DNA of 64,000 nt, from contig OZ252015.1 of the NCBI GenBank assembly GCA_965247525.1, positions 62,001-126,000 on the forward strand, in the 5' to 3' direction. The notes beneath the pieces are model-generated. The model did not search any database, had not been told where the DNA came from, and was given only the letters and a program-made list of their open reading frames with translations. This DNA is from JAZKID01 sp965247525. GTDB taxonomy: Bacteria > Pseudomonadota > Alphaproteobacteria > Rhizobiales > UBA4765. Of this stretch, positions 18,292 through 26,390 are shown piece after piece. Made by a program: the position numbers and the translations under genes. How positions within the stretch are numbered: position 1 is the first letter of the stretch; the number at the start of each line of letters is the position of its first letter.

Positions 18292-18858
18292 TCAGGAACA
18301 GGTTGTTTTCGGGTTTCCGCAAACGCGGTTGATCCAGCCTGTGCCATGCTCCGTTTTGATTTTTGCCCACTGACCGTCGCAGCCAACAAGGACCTGTTGT
18401 TTCAACAGGCCAAACAGGCCATCGCGTGAAGTTGTCTTTTTGGGATCAATATCAAATAGAATTTTTGAGGTTTCGGAAGCCGAGGCGCGGAAAACGCTGC
18501 TGTAAGGATCGACGCGCAGAAGCGGTGCCGCCACCCAGCCTTTGCCAACATAATTTCTAAAGCCTGTTTTTGTCCACGGCTCGTCGGGTTCAGGATCGTA
18601 ATTATGGATCAGTATCCAGCCATTCTTGACCTCAAGAACCTCAAATTCTGCCGACAACTCAAAACCGTGTGCGGCATTTGACATTTTGCCCACAACCTTT
18701 GAATGGAGGTTTGGCGCTGCACGAACATTTGTACCGTTCGGATCCTTATCGACAAGATAGCCGTTGAAAACGCATTGCCGCGATGCAGCGCTTGCGGGGG
18801 CAATTCCAGAGCCAGCGAAAACGCAGATTAGCAATTGAAGAACATATTTTTTAATCAT
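18292..18858 (-). CDS. Exported SH3-domain protein
   Basis: A 188-residue protein with a clear signal peptide (MIKKYVLQLLICVFAGSG, cleavage near ASAA-SR at about residue 25). Two bacterial SH3-like repeats follow. The first reads GTNVRAAPNLHSKVVGKM and EVLEVKNGWILIHN. The second covers SSVFRASASETSKILF and CDGQWAKIKTEHGTGWINRVCG. SH3b domains usually bind cell-wall peptides or act in envelope stress. Four cysteines in the mature part may form disulphides in the periplasm. The start overlaps the stop of the large secreted protein upstream (ATGA), so both come from one transcript. The exact role is unknown. Confidence 0.8.
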   Translation of the reverse strand: MIKKYVLQLLICVFAGSGIAPASAASRQCVFNGYLVDKDPNGTNVRAAPNLHSKVVGKMSNAAHGFELSAEFEVLEVKNGWILIHNYDPEPDEPWTKTGFRNYVGKGWVAAPLLRVDPYSSVFRASASETSKILFDIDPKKTTSRDGLFGLLKQQVLVGCDGQWAKIKTEHGTGWINRVCGNPKTTCS

Positions 18859-20954
18859 TTTACAGTGACCACAAAATTCAGCTTTTTCGCAAGGCTTTCC
18901 TGATTGACCATAAGCCCCAGCTGCATATCAAGCAGGCTCAGTTTTTCTTTTGGCGTTACGACAAGGGCCAAAGTTTTTTCCTTACTGGCCAAAAACTGGT
19001 CAATAGCTGCTTTTGCCTCATTCCGTTGCTTTTCATCGGGAATGAACGTGGCAAAGCTGTCAAAGATTTGCGCAATTTCATCAGTGATGTTTTGTGTCGA
19101 AGAGCCAGACTGTTTCACGCGCCACGCAATATAATGCTCAAGAAAATTGCCGTTGGTAAGACTAAGCGAAAAGCGCGATAAGTTTGTTTCCGCCAGTTTT
19201 GCCATGTCAGAGCCGAGAATTGATGCGCCAAGCATGGATTCGTCGACATTTGAAATTTCCAGCGTGCTGTTCAAACTTCCCGCTTCACCAAAATCAAGCT
19301 TTGCAGGCGATACGCTCACAAGTTTCGTTTTTTGATCAAAGCCAAACTGTAGGTTGCTGCCTGTGACAAGCTGTGCATAGCCAAGGTCTTTCAGGTCGGG
19401 ATGGCCAATGTCCTTTAAAGCGGTCGCAGGCAGGATCGCTTTTTCGATGGCAGCACTGAAATGTTTTGGAAAAAGTCGGATCCATTCATCAAGCTGAAAG
19501 GCAACGCTTTCAATATGTAGTGCATCTTCACCCTTGGACTGCACGGTGAGATTATCGAGTTTGATCAGCCCGAATGTCGGCAGCTTGCCTTCAAGTTTTG
19601 AAAAGTCTGGCTGGTCTTTGTTGCCAGCGGCTGCGTCAATCATTGCGTTTGTAAATGTGGCGGTATCAATCTTGCGTAGCGTCAGGCGGTCAAAGCCTGC
19701 GCTATTCTCTTTGCTTTTGAGCTTGAAATTGTTCAGCGTCATTTCGCCGATTGCAGCTCCAAGATCATTGCCGGCCATTTGGCCAAATGACACTTGTGTC
19801 TCGGGGGATTTAAATGATGCGCCTGCGGCTTCAAAATGTCCAACGATGACAGCCTCCATCCATTCCTTTGAAAGGCCAGAGAGCTGAGACATATCTGGCG
19901 TATCAGCTTTCTGGTTTACAAGCATGTCCGTGATGTCTTTAAAACCATGTTGCGGAATATTCATCCGGGCATTGCTGGCTTTGACGGCATCAAGTTTGAA
20001 GCTCATATCGTCGCCAAACTGCGCGCTCGCGCCGTCAAAAACAGCAGACGTATAAAGCGGGAGGTTGCGCTGGCCTGCTTTGCGCGGCGTTGCCCTGAAA
20101 AGGTCAGCATAAAGGCCAAGATCCAAATTTTCCAAGCTTGCTTTGCCGATGTCGAATGAAAAATGCGTATCTGTCTTTTCATCACTGTCGTCTGTGTTGT
20201 CCGATTTTTTGGACAGGGACTTTCCAGCCTGCAGTTTTTTATCTTCTGTAGGCGCCGCGGCTGTCATTTTGCTCGGCGCCAACATGACTGATTTGGCGAG
20301 ACCCTTTTTAACATCAATAAAGTTCATGTCGCCAAATTTTATGACAAATGCGCTTTTTGACTCTTCATCATCCGTTTTAGATTCACCGTTCATCTGCGCG
20401 TTATGAACGAGTGCGGATGCAAAGCTTGAATCTTGAATTAATGAGCTGATGCTTTCCAGTAATGACTTTCCAATATCGACAGGTGCAAGCTTGGGTGAAT
20501 CAATTGTATTCAGATCAAGAGCGGCGATTTCAAAAGCACCGGCCTGATCGCTTAGTTTCGCCGTCAGATCTTCAAGATGCAGATTTGTGGCATGCCACAT
20601 CGCGGCATCGCCGCTCAGGCCGGATGCGATAATTTTTGTAATATCGATATTAATGTCGTCCGTGCTTACCTGTTTTGTTTCAAGCGTTTTATTGTTTCCG
20701 TTGGTTTCAATTTCTTGTTTGTCGGTTTCCTGTTTTTTTGTTGAAAACGCGGCATGAAATTTTGCAATGGTCAGCGTGTGTGATGTGTTGTCATAAGACA
20801 GCGAGCCGCGCACATCTTTTGCGCCATTTTTTTTCATCTCGCTGGTCATGCTGTCAAAAACAGCTTGTAATTGTGGCTGGTTAAAATCTTCTGCAGCGGC
20901 CAGCAATGGTGAAGCAAAGCAAAAAGCGGCAGTCAAAAACGCGCGAACATGCAT
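18855..20954 (-). CDS. Large exported protein of unknown function
   Basis: A 699-residue protein I do not recognise. It begins with a typical signal peptide (MHVRAFLTAAFCFASPLLAAA, cleavage near residue 21) and has no other membrane segment. It is therefore probably periplasmic or surface-attached. The sequence is rich in alternating polar and hydrophobic residues with many short segments ending in Leu or Phe before charged residues (for example LSYDNTSHTLTIAKFHAAF and GNFLEHYIAWRVKQ). This suggests a repetitive beta structure like the AsmA or YdgA (DUF945) type, but I cannot prove that. It has a charged, low-complexity stretch near residues 240-265. It precedes and overlaps the SH3 gene, so the two products may share an envelope job. 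Confidence 0.7.
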   Translation of the reverse strand: MHVRAFLTAAFCFASPLLAAAEDFNQPQLQAVFDSMTSEMKKNGAKDVRGSLSYDNTSHTLTIAKFHAAFSTKKQETDKQEIETNGNNKTLETKQVSTDDINIDITKIIASGLSGDAAMWHATNLHLEDLTAKLSDQAGAFEIAALDLNTIDSPKLAPVDIGKSLLESISSLIQDSSFASALVHNAQMNGESKTDDEESKSAFVIKFGDMNFIDVKKGLAKSVMLAPSKMTAAAPTEDKKLQAGKSLSKKSDNTDDSDEKTDTHFSFDIGKASLENLDLGLYADLFRATPRKAGQRNLPLYTSAVFDGASAQFGDDMSFKLDAVKASNARMNIPQHGFKDITDMLVNQKADTPDMSQLSGLSKEWMEAVIVGHFEAAGASFKSPETQVSFGQMAGNDLGAAIGEMTLNNFKLKSKENSAGFDRLTLRKIDTATFTNAMIDAAAGNKDQPDFSKLEGKLPTFGLIKLDNLTVQSKGEDALHIESVAFQLDEWIRLFPKHFSAAIEKAILPATALKDIGHPDLKDLGYAQLVTGSNLQFGFDQKTKLVSVSPAKLDFGEAGSLNSTLEISNVDESMLGASILGSDMAKLAETNLSRFSLSLTNGNFLEHYIAWRVKQSGSSTQNITDEIAQIFDSFATFIPDEKQRNEAKAAIDQFLASKEKTLALVVTPKEKLSLLDMQLGLMVNQESLAKKLNFVVTVK

Positions 20955-21016
20955 GGGGTTTTGTCCTCAATTGATTCTTTGAAAAAAAGAATAAGGACTA
21001 ATACAAGTATAGCAAA

Positions 21017-21997
21017 TCAGTCTTCGGAGGAGGCAGTTTTATCCTGTGCGGATTTGGCGGCAACGACGGTCGATGCCTTTGCGCAGGCATAAGTCCAGTC
21101 ACGACGGGAGCCGACGTCCATATGAACAAGGTAAGGATGGCAGTATTGGCCAACGCCACCAACATCTGGAATTGTGCGCGCATAAGCGGCCAGTGTGGCA
21201 CCTGACACACCCGGAACAATAATATCGGCAGCAGCGCAGTGACGATGCAGCGAGCCAACACGGCCGTGGTCGCGCATGCCAGATGTGACAATCACCTGCT
21301 TGCCATAATGCTTTTCAACAATCTGAATCAAGTTGACAAGTTTTTCAGGAAAACAGTTGGTTTGCACTGAGGCTGTTTGCAAAATGTAGGGCAGATGCAG
21401 CGTCGATAAAACCTCGCGGGTTTCATTCGGAACGGGAACGGGCACGGGTTCCAGCGAAGCAAGTTTGATGTCCTGTTGCGGTGCTGATGCGGTCTGTGTT
21501 TTGAGATCGGCCTGAGGGGGCAGGGTGCCAAGAATGGATGGCGGCGCTTCGAAAGACGGGCGCAGGCCATTCGGGCGTGTCATTGGACGCGGCACAGTGT
21601 GCGCCGTCTGTTTTTCGGGTTGGCCAAAATTGCTTAGGCGATCCAGCGCGTCGCTGCGCACGCTGATTGTTGGTGGGGCGTAAGCCACGAGAACACGGGT
21701 CTGGCTCACATCGCGCGCCGGTGCAACCATGGCCTTCAAAGTCGCTTCAGGCGTGCCGTCCCAAAGATGCGAAAGACGCATGCCTTGCAATGTCTGCGAT
21801 TGCGGGGCTTCCCATTTGTCAGTTTTTGTTGCCTGCCGGCCAGCTGTCGCAAATTCAGGTGTAAATTCGTGCGCGACAAGCACTTTGCGTTCGCTGGTCT
21901 GGAGAACGAATGCAATTGTGCAAAGCGCGCCGATGAGAACTGCTTTTGAAGGGCAAAACAGCGCCGCGCACAATTTGTGTTTGATAAAAACCCGCAT
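21017..21997 (-). CDS. M15-type (YcbK/MepK-like) murein peptidase, membrane-anchored
   Basis: Probable D,D- or L,D-endopeptidase acting on peptidoglycan crosslinks in the periplasm. The 326-residue protein has one N-terminal hydrophobic segment (about residues 13-32), a long low-complexity proline/threonine linker, and a C-terminal M15_3-type domain. Zinc-ligand motifs are visible: SLHRHCAAADI (H and D) and YCHPYLVHMDVGSRRDW (H near the C-terminus). ITSGMRD-type residues (VTSGMRDHGR) lie just before. The start is uncertain: ATG 21997 (MRVFIKHKL) is chosen because the hydrophobic anchor follows. TTG/GTG codons at 22057/22054 would add twenty unconvincing residues. The gene is divergent from the EAL gene. 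Confidence 0.75.
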   Translation of the reverse strand: MRVFIKHKLCAALFCPSKAVLIGALCTIAFVLQTSERKVLVAHEFTPEFATAGRQATKTDKWEAPQSQTLQGMRLSHLWDGTPEATLKAMVAPARDVSQTRVLVAYAPPTISVRSDALDRLSNFGQPEKQTAHTVPRPMTRPNGLRPSFEAPPSILGTLPPQADLKTQTASAPQQDIKLASLEPVPVPVPNETREVLSTLHLPYILQTASVQTNCFPEKLVNLIQIVEKHYGKQVIVTSGMRDHGRVGSLHRHCAAADIIVPGVSGATLAAYARTIPDVGGVGQYCHPYLVHMDVGSRRDWTYACAKASTVVAAKSAQDKTASSED

Positions 21998-22227
21998 AGC
22001 CCCTCGAACCGGCGCAACACCGGAAATCTGTGATGTTTTGAAGCAAATACACACCAAATAATCAAGTAAAACGGCGAGCTTTTTACTGTAAAAATGAAAA
22101 AGATAATACTTATCAATGACTTATATTTTTTAGGTCTTGTGCCAAATACTCAATTTTCTTTGGCTTTTAAGAGGAAAATTTAGGTTTTTATGGCTTTCTA
22201 GTGTTTTGACAGTACAGGCATTGCGGC

Positions 22228-23829
22228 ATGGCCGGGTTTAATTGGCGGCATATTTTCTTTCAGGTGACAATTGTTGCCTCAGCAGCCGTCGTGGCGTTAT
22301 CGCCCTTACTGTTCCTTCTTTGGGCTTTGAACACTTACGCAGAACAGCGCGCCAATGAGGCCATGCAGGACATCACAATTCGCATGGTCAGCGATGCGGA
22401 CAGTGTTTTTAACGAAGCGGCAGATGCTTTGGCCGCGGTTGCGCCTTTGCTGAGACATGGCTGCGACGATGCCAAAGCGCGCATGAGCGAGATTGTCGCA
22501 GAGGCAACTTATTTGCGTGATCTCGTCGTTCGAGGCCCAGCTGGCGACGTCATTTGTGCAACATCGACGACCGCAGCAAACGCAATCCCATCGCCGAAAT
22601 TCTTATTTGCAAAGACACACGCGCTGTCAATCGGGTTTTCTGAGACAAGCAAAGGCGCACCACCTCTCGTTCAGCTACGACGTGAAGACAGCATCAATAC
22701 GCTTTACGCCTTCGTCAATCCGCAAAGCCTGTCACTGAATGTGTTGCCAAACGACTGGCACAATGTTGGCAAAGGCGCCTTGTTTTTCACGGATAACCGC
22801 AAGCTTGTTGATATCGAGGCACAAAACAATCTTCCATTTTCCGAACAAGGGGCGATTTTCAATGCGGTAACGTCATCGCAGCGTTTTCCAATCAAGGCTG
22901 AAATTTTAATTCCGCGCACCGCGGCGATGGCACCTTACAAAGCCGTCAGCCTGCTCATCGGTGTTGGCGGATCTATGCTGGCATTGATGCTAATAGTGTT
23001 TGTGCTTCAGGCCGTGCGCCGCCGCCCGCAGGCCGAAGATGCACTTATGATCGGCATACGAAACCATGAATTCGTTCCTTACTATCAGCCTGTCGTCGAT
23101 TTGCAGACAGGAGCCTTGCTGGGTTGCGAGGTTCTTATCCGCTGGCTGAGACGAGACGGCACAATCGTCCCGCCGGGTGCTTTTATCCAGCTTGCTGAAG
23201 AATCGGGTCTTGCCGTTGAAATGACGCGCCAGCTTATGGCCCTGGTGCGCGACGGCGTGGGGCAAGCCTACGCGGAGCGGCCAAAACTTAAGGTTGCATT
23301 CAATCTTTTTGCCGCGCATTTTTCTGATCTTTCAACGGTCGATGACGTTCGTGAAATTTTCAAAACGGGCGGCGTGCGTTACACGCAGCTTGTGATGGAA
23401 GTCACAGAGCGTTACCCGCTTCCAAGCCTTAATCGCGCGCGTGTTGCAATCGGCGCACTTCAAGATCTTGGCTGCCGTGTTGCACTGGACGACGCGGGAA
23501 CGGGCCATGGCGGACTTGCTTATCTGCAAAAGCTCGGCATGGATCAGGTTAAAATCGACAAGCTTTTCGTTGACACAATCACCGAGGGCGTCAATTCGGC
23601 GCCAATCATCGACAGTCTGATTGAGATGGCACGGCAGATGAACATGGAAATTGTTGCTGAAGGTGTCGAAACCGTCATTCAGTGTGAATATTTAAAACAG
23701 CGCGGTGTTTCTGCGGCACAAGGCTATCTTTTTGCAAAGCCCATGCCTCAACAGGATTATATCCGCTTTATTGAAACCATGGCGCCTCTCGAAGGGCGCG
23801 GGGATATTGTTTATCTCGATGTCGCATAA
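22228..23829 (+). CDS. CSS-motif / EAL domain c-di-GMP phosphodiesterase
   Basis: Probable c-di-GMP-degrading enzyme controlled from the periplasm. The 533 residues comprise a membrane helix (about 15-36), a periplasmic CSS-type sensor domain (about 38-230), a second helix (about 233-256) and a cytoplasmic EAL domain (about 270-525). Catalytic positions appear intact: CEVLIRW (an EVL variant of EAL), FNLFAAHF, VMEVTER, ALDDAGTGHGG (DDFGTG in most), VKIDKLFV, AEGVET and QGYLFAKP. The periplasmic domain holds two cysteines (RHGC near 80, VICATS near 111), the usual redox pair of this class. No GGDEF domain is present. It stands alone, divergent from the M15 gene. Confidence 0.87.
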   Translation: MAGFNWRHIFFQVTIVASAAVVALSPLLFLLWALNTYAEQRANEAMQDITIRMVSDADSVFNEAADALAAVAPLLRHGCDDAKARMSEIVAEATYLRDLVVRGPAGDVICATSTTAANAIPSPKFLFAKTHALSIGFSETSKGAPPLVQLRREDSINTLYAFVNPQSLSLNVLPNDWHNVGKGALFFTDNRKLVDIEAQNNLPFSEQGAIFNAVTSSQRFPIKAEILIPRTAAMAPYKAVSLLIGVGGSMLALMLIVFVLQAVRRRPQAEDALMIGIRNHEFVPYYQPVVDLQTGALLGCEVLIRWLRRDGTIVPPGAFIQLAEESGLAVEMTRQLMALVRDGVGQAYAERPKLKVAFNLFAAHFSDLSTVDDVREIFKTGGVRYTQLVMEVTERYPLPSLNRARVAIGALQDLGCRVALDDAGTGHGGLAYLQKLGMDQVKIDKLFVDTITEGVNSAPIIDSLIEMARQMNMEIVAEGVETVIQCEYLKQRGVSAAQGYLFAKPMPQQDYIRFIETMAPLEGRGDIVYLDVA

Positions 23830-23848
23830 TCATGGAATCGGGCTTTCC

Positions 23849-23957
23849 CCTGTGCTTTCACGGACACAGGCGAGAGCGGAAAGAGGCCTACGATAGGCCA
23901 AATGATTGCATGAGCTTTGAAATCATGGTCTCAATTCAAGTCTAATCTTGTCAGATT
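23849..23957 (+). promoter_or_regulatory. Cluster of three small inverted repeats upstream of a lipoprotein gene
   Basis: In the 139 bases between the EAL gene and the lipoprotein gene, three inverted repeats occur: CCTGTG...CACAGG (23849-23870), GGCCTA-CGA-TAGGCC (23885-23899) and AATCT-TGTC-AGATT (23944-23957). None carries a T tract, so they are not simple terminators. They could be operator sites or 5' leader structure. No known motif is recognised. Confidence 0.35.
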
Positions 23958-23968
23958 GAGGAAAATCC

Positions 23969-24268
23969 ATGAAAAAAATACTTTCTATAGCGTGTCTTTT
24001 TGCCGTTCTTGGCGCCGCTGGCTGCTCTGAATATTCTGAGTCAGACCGCACGCTAGGCGGTGCAGGCATTGGTGCTGTGAGCGGTGCTGTGATTGGCGGC
24101 GCTGCGACAGGCAATGCGGGCGGAGCGGTTGCTGGCGCAGCAATCGGCGGGGTTTCAGGCGCTGTTGTCGGCAATGTGACAACACCAGAGGCCTGCAACG
24201 CAACGGATGCACGCGGACGCCCTTTACGCGATGAATACGGCAACCCAATTCACGTGCGTTGCCCATAA
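23969..24268 (+). CDS. Glycine-zipper lipoprotein (OsmB-like)
   Basis: Small outer-membrane-type lipoprotein of 99 residues. A lipoprotein signal peptide ends in the lipobox LGAAGC, so Cys19 should be lipidated. A glycine zipper follows, built of GGAGIGAVSGAVIGGAA and GGVSGAVVGNV repeats, similar to OsmB-type stress lipoproteins. The tail (ATDARGRPLRDEYGNPIHVRC) is hydrophilic. The ribosome site GAGGAAAA lies shortly before the ATG. It is a clear paralogue of the lipoprotein at 25969. Both read CSEY, DRT, GGxxIGA and VVGNVTTP/VIGNVTTP at matching places. A strong terminator follows. Confidence 0.85.
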   Translation: MKKILSIACLFAVLGAAGCSEYSESDRTLGGAGIGAVSGAVIGGAATGNAGGAVAGAAIGGVSGAVVGNVTTPEACNATDARGRPLRDEYGNPIHVRCP

Positions 24269-24282
24269 ACCAAATTTAAGCT

Positions 24283-24311
24283 AAAAAAGCGCCTTCATTG
24301 GCGCTTTTTTT
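24283..24311 (+). terminator. Intrinsic terminator after the first glycine-zipper lipoprotein
   Basis: Stem of GCGCC / GGCGC extended by six A-T pairs (AAAAAAGCGCC pairs with GGCGCTTTTTT), loop TTCATT, then a T run. It lies 15 bases after the stop and only 16 bases before the next gene. Confidence 0.88.
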
Positions 24312-24326
24312 CAAGATTATATTTCT

Positions 24327-25313
24327 ATGACTTTAAAAGTTGATAAGGATTTCGTCAGCGCTGTAACATTGGCAGGTTTGGCAAATTTTAAAATTTGGGA
24401 AAAAGCGTATCGTTCGCATGCCGATCTTTCATTGAAGAAAGACGTATACGAGCGCGGCATGCGCATTGCAGACTCTCGCCCCCATGTGGACAGCCTAATA
24501 CGAAATCGCACCTTTTTATTCTTAAATGAAAAGGGCGGTCACCCAACTTCGGTTAGCTCTGGTCAAGGTTTTTCTATGTATCGTGTCGGTCATATTTCAT
24601 CTGCAGGAAAAATCAAAACCTTTGTATCTGTTGGTGAAAACACCAACCCAGAAAACTTTGCAGTTACAAGATTGCTGGAGGATGGAGTGCGGCAAAGAAC
24701 CTATCTGATAAAAGGTTCTGTAAAACCTTACGCCGTAACAGAAGCCATTCATAACTTGGCTACACTTCACAGTCACGGCGTGGCGCGTGTGAGCGAGGGG
24801 AGCCAAAACGAAATTAAAGCATCCCTCAAAGTTATAGGCCTAACGCTAGACAATCCACTTGATGCGCAAAATTTCGTAGATAACTCTCTTAGATCTATTA
24901 AAAATCAAAGTCGTTTTTATTCTACCGCATTAGGCGAGGTGAAATCAAAACTTGCTTGTGAGCCTTATATTAGCGCTTTGGAAAAATCGTCGGTATTACG
25001 TTCGTTGATGAAGAAAATGGGGACACATTCAAAATTGCTTTACACAGGCTTTGCCATCTTTGCACTTGCACCCCAACTTATAGGCCTCAATCAGCAACTG
25101 CAATTTCACAAAGACAGTTCTTGGCGCCAGACAAATGCCATTTTCAAAGCAACGTTAGGACTTGGCGCAAGTTTTTTTTGTGCGGAGCTCTTTTCTAGGA
25201 AGCTAAAAAGAATTGGTTGGCCAGTTGCGTTAATAGGTGGAGTGGCAGGTGCGGTCGGAGGGCGAAAACTGTTTGATCTCGCCCTCAAAACTATTACGCC
25301 TATGCGGCCTTGA
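24327..25313 (+). CDS. Orphan protein with C-terminal membrane segments
   Basis: A 328-residue protein I do not recognise. The first 230 residues are soluble, with no signal peptide. The C-terminal third holds three hydrophobic stretches: LLYTGFAIFALAPQLIGL (about 237-254), a GLGASFFCAELF segment (about 280-292), and WPVALIGGVAGAVGGRKLF (about 300-318) with a glycine-zipper look. The gene is AT-richer than the core genes. It begins 16 bases after a terminator, so its promoter must lie inside that terminator region or it depends on read-through. Its 3' end overlaps the convergent pfpI gene by 14 bases. It could be a membrane-inserting effector or a lineage-specific membrane protein; there is no direct evidence for either. 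Confidence 0.6.
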   Translation: MTLKVDKDFVSAVTLAGLANFKIWEKAYRSHADLSLKKDVYERGMRIADSRPHVDSLIRNRTFLFLNEKGGHPTSVSSGQGFSMYRVGHISSAGKIKTFVSVGENTNPENFAVTRLLEDGVRQRTYLIKGSVKPYAVTEAIHNLATLHSHGVARVSEGSQNEIKASLKVIGLTLDNPLDAQNFVDNSLRSIKNQSRFYSTALGEVKSKLACEPYISALEKSSVLRSLMKKMGTHSKLLYTGFAIFALAPQLIGLNQQLQFHKDSSWRQTNAIFKATLGLGASFFCAELFSRKLKRIGWPVALIGGVAGAVGGRKLFDLALKTITPMRP

Positions 25314-25866
25314 CATTACTTGGATGAACACCCTCTTCGATCTCTTCAATAATTTTTGAAACAAACGCATTGAGGTCGGACGGGCTGCGCGATGTAACAA
25401 TTGCATTATCAGCAACCACCTCTTTGTCGACCCAGTCTGCTCCAGCATTTATGAGATCAGTTTTAATCGACTTGTAAGATGTCATTTGTTTGCCTTTTGC
25501 AATTCCGGCCTCTGCCAGAAGCCATGGGCCGTGGCAAATGGCCGCAACGGTCTTGCCCGCTGCCGCAAAATCTTTGACAAGCTGCACAGCTGATGCGTCG
25601 ACACGCAAAAGGTCAGGATTGATTTGACCGCCCGGAATGATCAAAGCGTCAAAATCGGAGACTTTTGCGTCTTTTGCGAGAAGATCGACTTGAACGCTGT
25701 CGCCCCAGTTTTTCTTGTCCCAGCTCTTAATTTCCCCCATCTGCAGAGATGCAATCTTCACAGCTGCACCTTTCGATTTAAGCTGTTCAAGAGGTTCGCG
25801 AAGTTCAGAGCGTTCATAACCATCAGTTGCGAGGATCAGAACGGTCGATTGGTTGATTTTTGGCAT
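25300..25866 (-). CDS. PfpI/DJ-1 family stress protein (type 1 glutamine amidotransferase-like)
   Basis: Member of the DJ-1/PfpI family (YhbO-like), linked to protein or DNA deglycation and stress survival. The 188 residues contain LILATDGYERSELREPLEQL at the start (acidic residue of the active site), ALIIPGGQINPD, and the nucleophile elbow AAICHGPWLL with the catalytic cysteine near residue 104. ATG 25866 is chosen because AGGAGAG lies five bases before it. The frame extends to 25956 but without family residues. Divergent from the second glycine-zipper lipoprotein, it lies in a small stress-type gene group with CsbD and OsmB-like proteins. Confidence 0.9.
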   Translation of the reverse strand: MPKINQSTVLILATDGYERSELREPLEQLKSKGAAVKIASLQMGEIKSWDKKNWGDSVQVDLLAKDAKVSDFDALIIPGGQINPDLLRVDASAVQLVKDFAAAGKTVAAICHGPWLLAEAGIAKGKQMTSYKSIKTDLINAGADWVDKEVVADNAIVTSRSPSDLNAFVSKIIEEIEEGVHPSNVKAA

Positions 25867-25929
25867 ATATCTCTCCTTTTTTTCTTTATATTTGGAAACG
25901 TTTTGGGTATTCAGATGTTCCTTAGCCAA

Positions 25930-25948
25930 GGGATGCGTGTCGCATCCC
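25930..25948 (+). promoter_or_regulatory. Perfect 8-base hairpin upstream of the second lipoprotein gene
   Basis: GGGATGCG-TGT-CGCATCCC, eight perfect pairs with a three-base loop, ends ten bases before the GGAG ribosome site of the lipoprotein at 25969. It also lies within the divergent region of pfpI. It has no T tract. It may be an operator or a 5' leader structure that stabilises or controls the message. Confidence 0.5.
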
Positions 25949-25968
25949 ATTTTCAAATGGAGATTTTA

Positions 25969-26220
25969 ATGAAAAAAGCTATCATTCTTGCAGGTGCACT
26001 GCTTGCCGCAACACTTGGCGGATGTTCAGAATACAACCGCACAGACCGTACAATTGGTGGTGGCTTGATCGGTGCTGGTGCAGGCGCGCTTATTGGTAGC
26101 GCATCAGGCAATGCTGGTGCAGGTGCACTTATTGGCGGTGTAGGCGGAGCCGTCATTGGTAACGTCACAACACCAACACGTCATTGCCGTTACACACGTC
26201 ACGGACGTTGCGTACGCTAG
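25969..26220 (+). CDS. Glycine-zipper lipoprotein, second copy
   Basis: An 83-residue lipoprotein paralogous to the one at 23969. The signal peptide is MKKAIILAGALLAATLGGC, with the lipobox TLGGC giving lipidated Cys19. It is followed by SEYNRTDRTIGGGLIGAG and GAGALIGGVGGAVIGNVTTP glycine-zipper repeats. The tail is short and basic with two cysteines (RHCRYTRHGRC), unlike the acidic tail of the other copy. ATG 25969 follows GGAG with a six-base gap; the longer open frame to 25624 is antisense to pfpI. A strong terminator follows. Likely a stress or osmotic envelope lipoprotein. Confidence 0.85.
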   Translation: MKKAIILAGALLAATLGGCSEYNRTDRTIGGGLIGAGAGALIGSASGNAGAGALIGGVGGAVIGNVTTPTRHCRYTRHGRCVR

Positions 26221-26236
26221 ATTTTATAATTTTTGA

Positions 26237-26268
26237 AAAGGCGCTCTTCGGAGCGCCTTTTTTTTATT
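26237..26268 (+). terminator. Intrinsic terminator after the second lipoprotein
   Basis: AAAGGCGCTC pairs with GAGCGCCTTT around a TTCG tetraloop and is followed by a T run. It lies 16 bases after the stop codon. Confidence 0.9.
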
Positions 26269-26390
26269 TAAAAAATGCAAAAATTAAATTTCGTATTTTA
26301 GATTTCATTCATTTCTAACGACAAATCTACAATTCAGTAAAGCTGATTGATATCCATGTTAGCCTAAAGCTGAAATTTTTCAGAGGTTAC

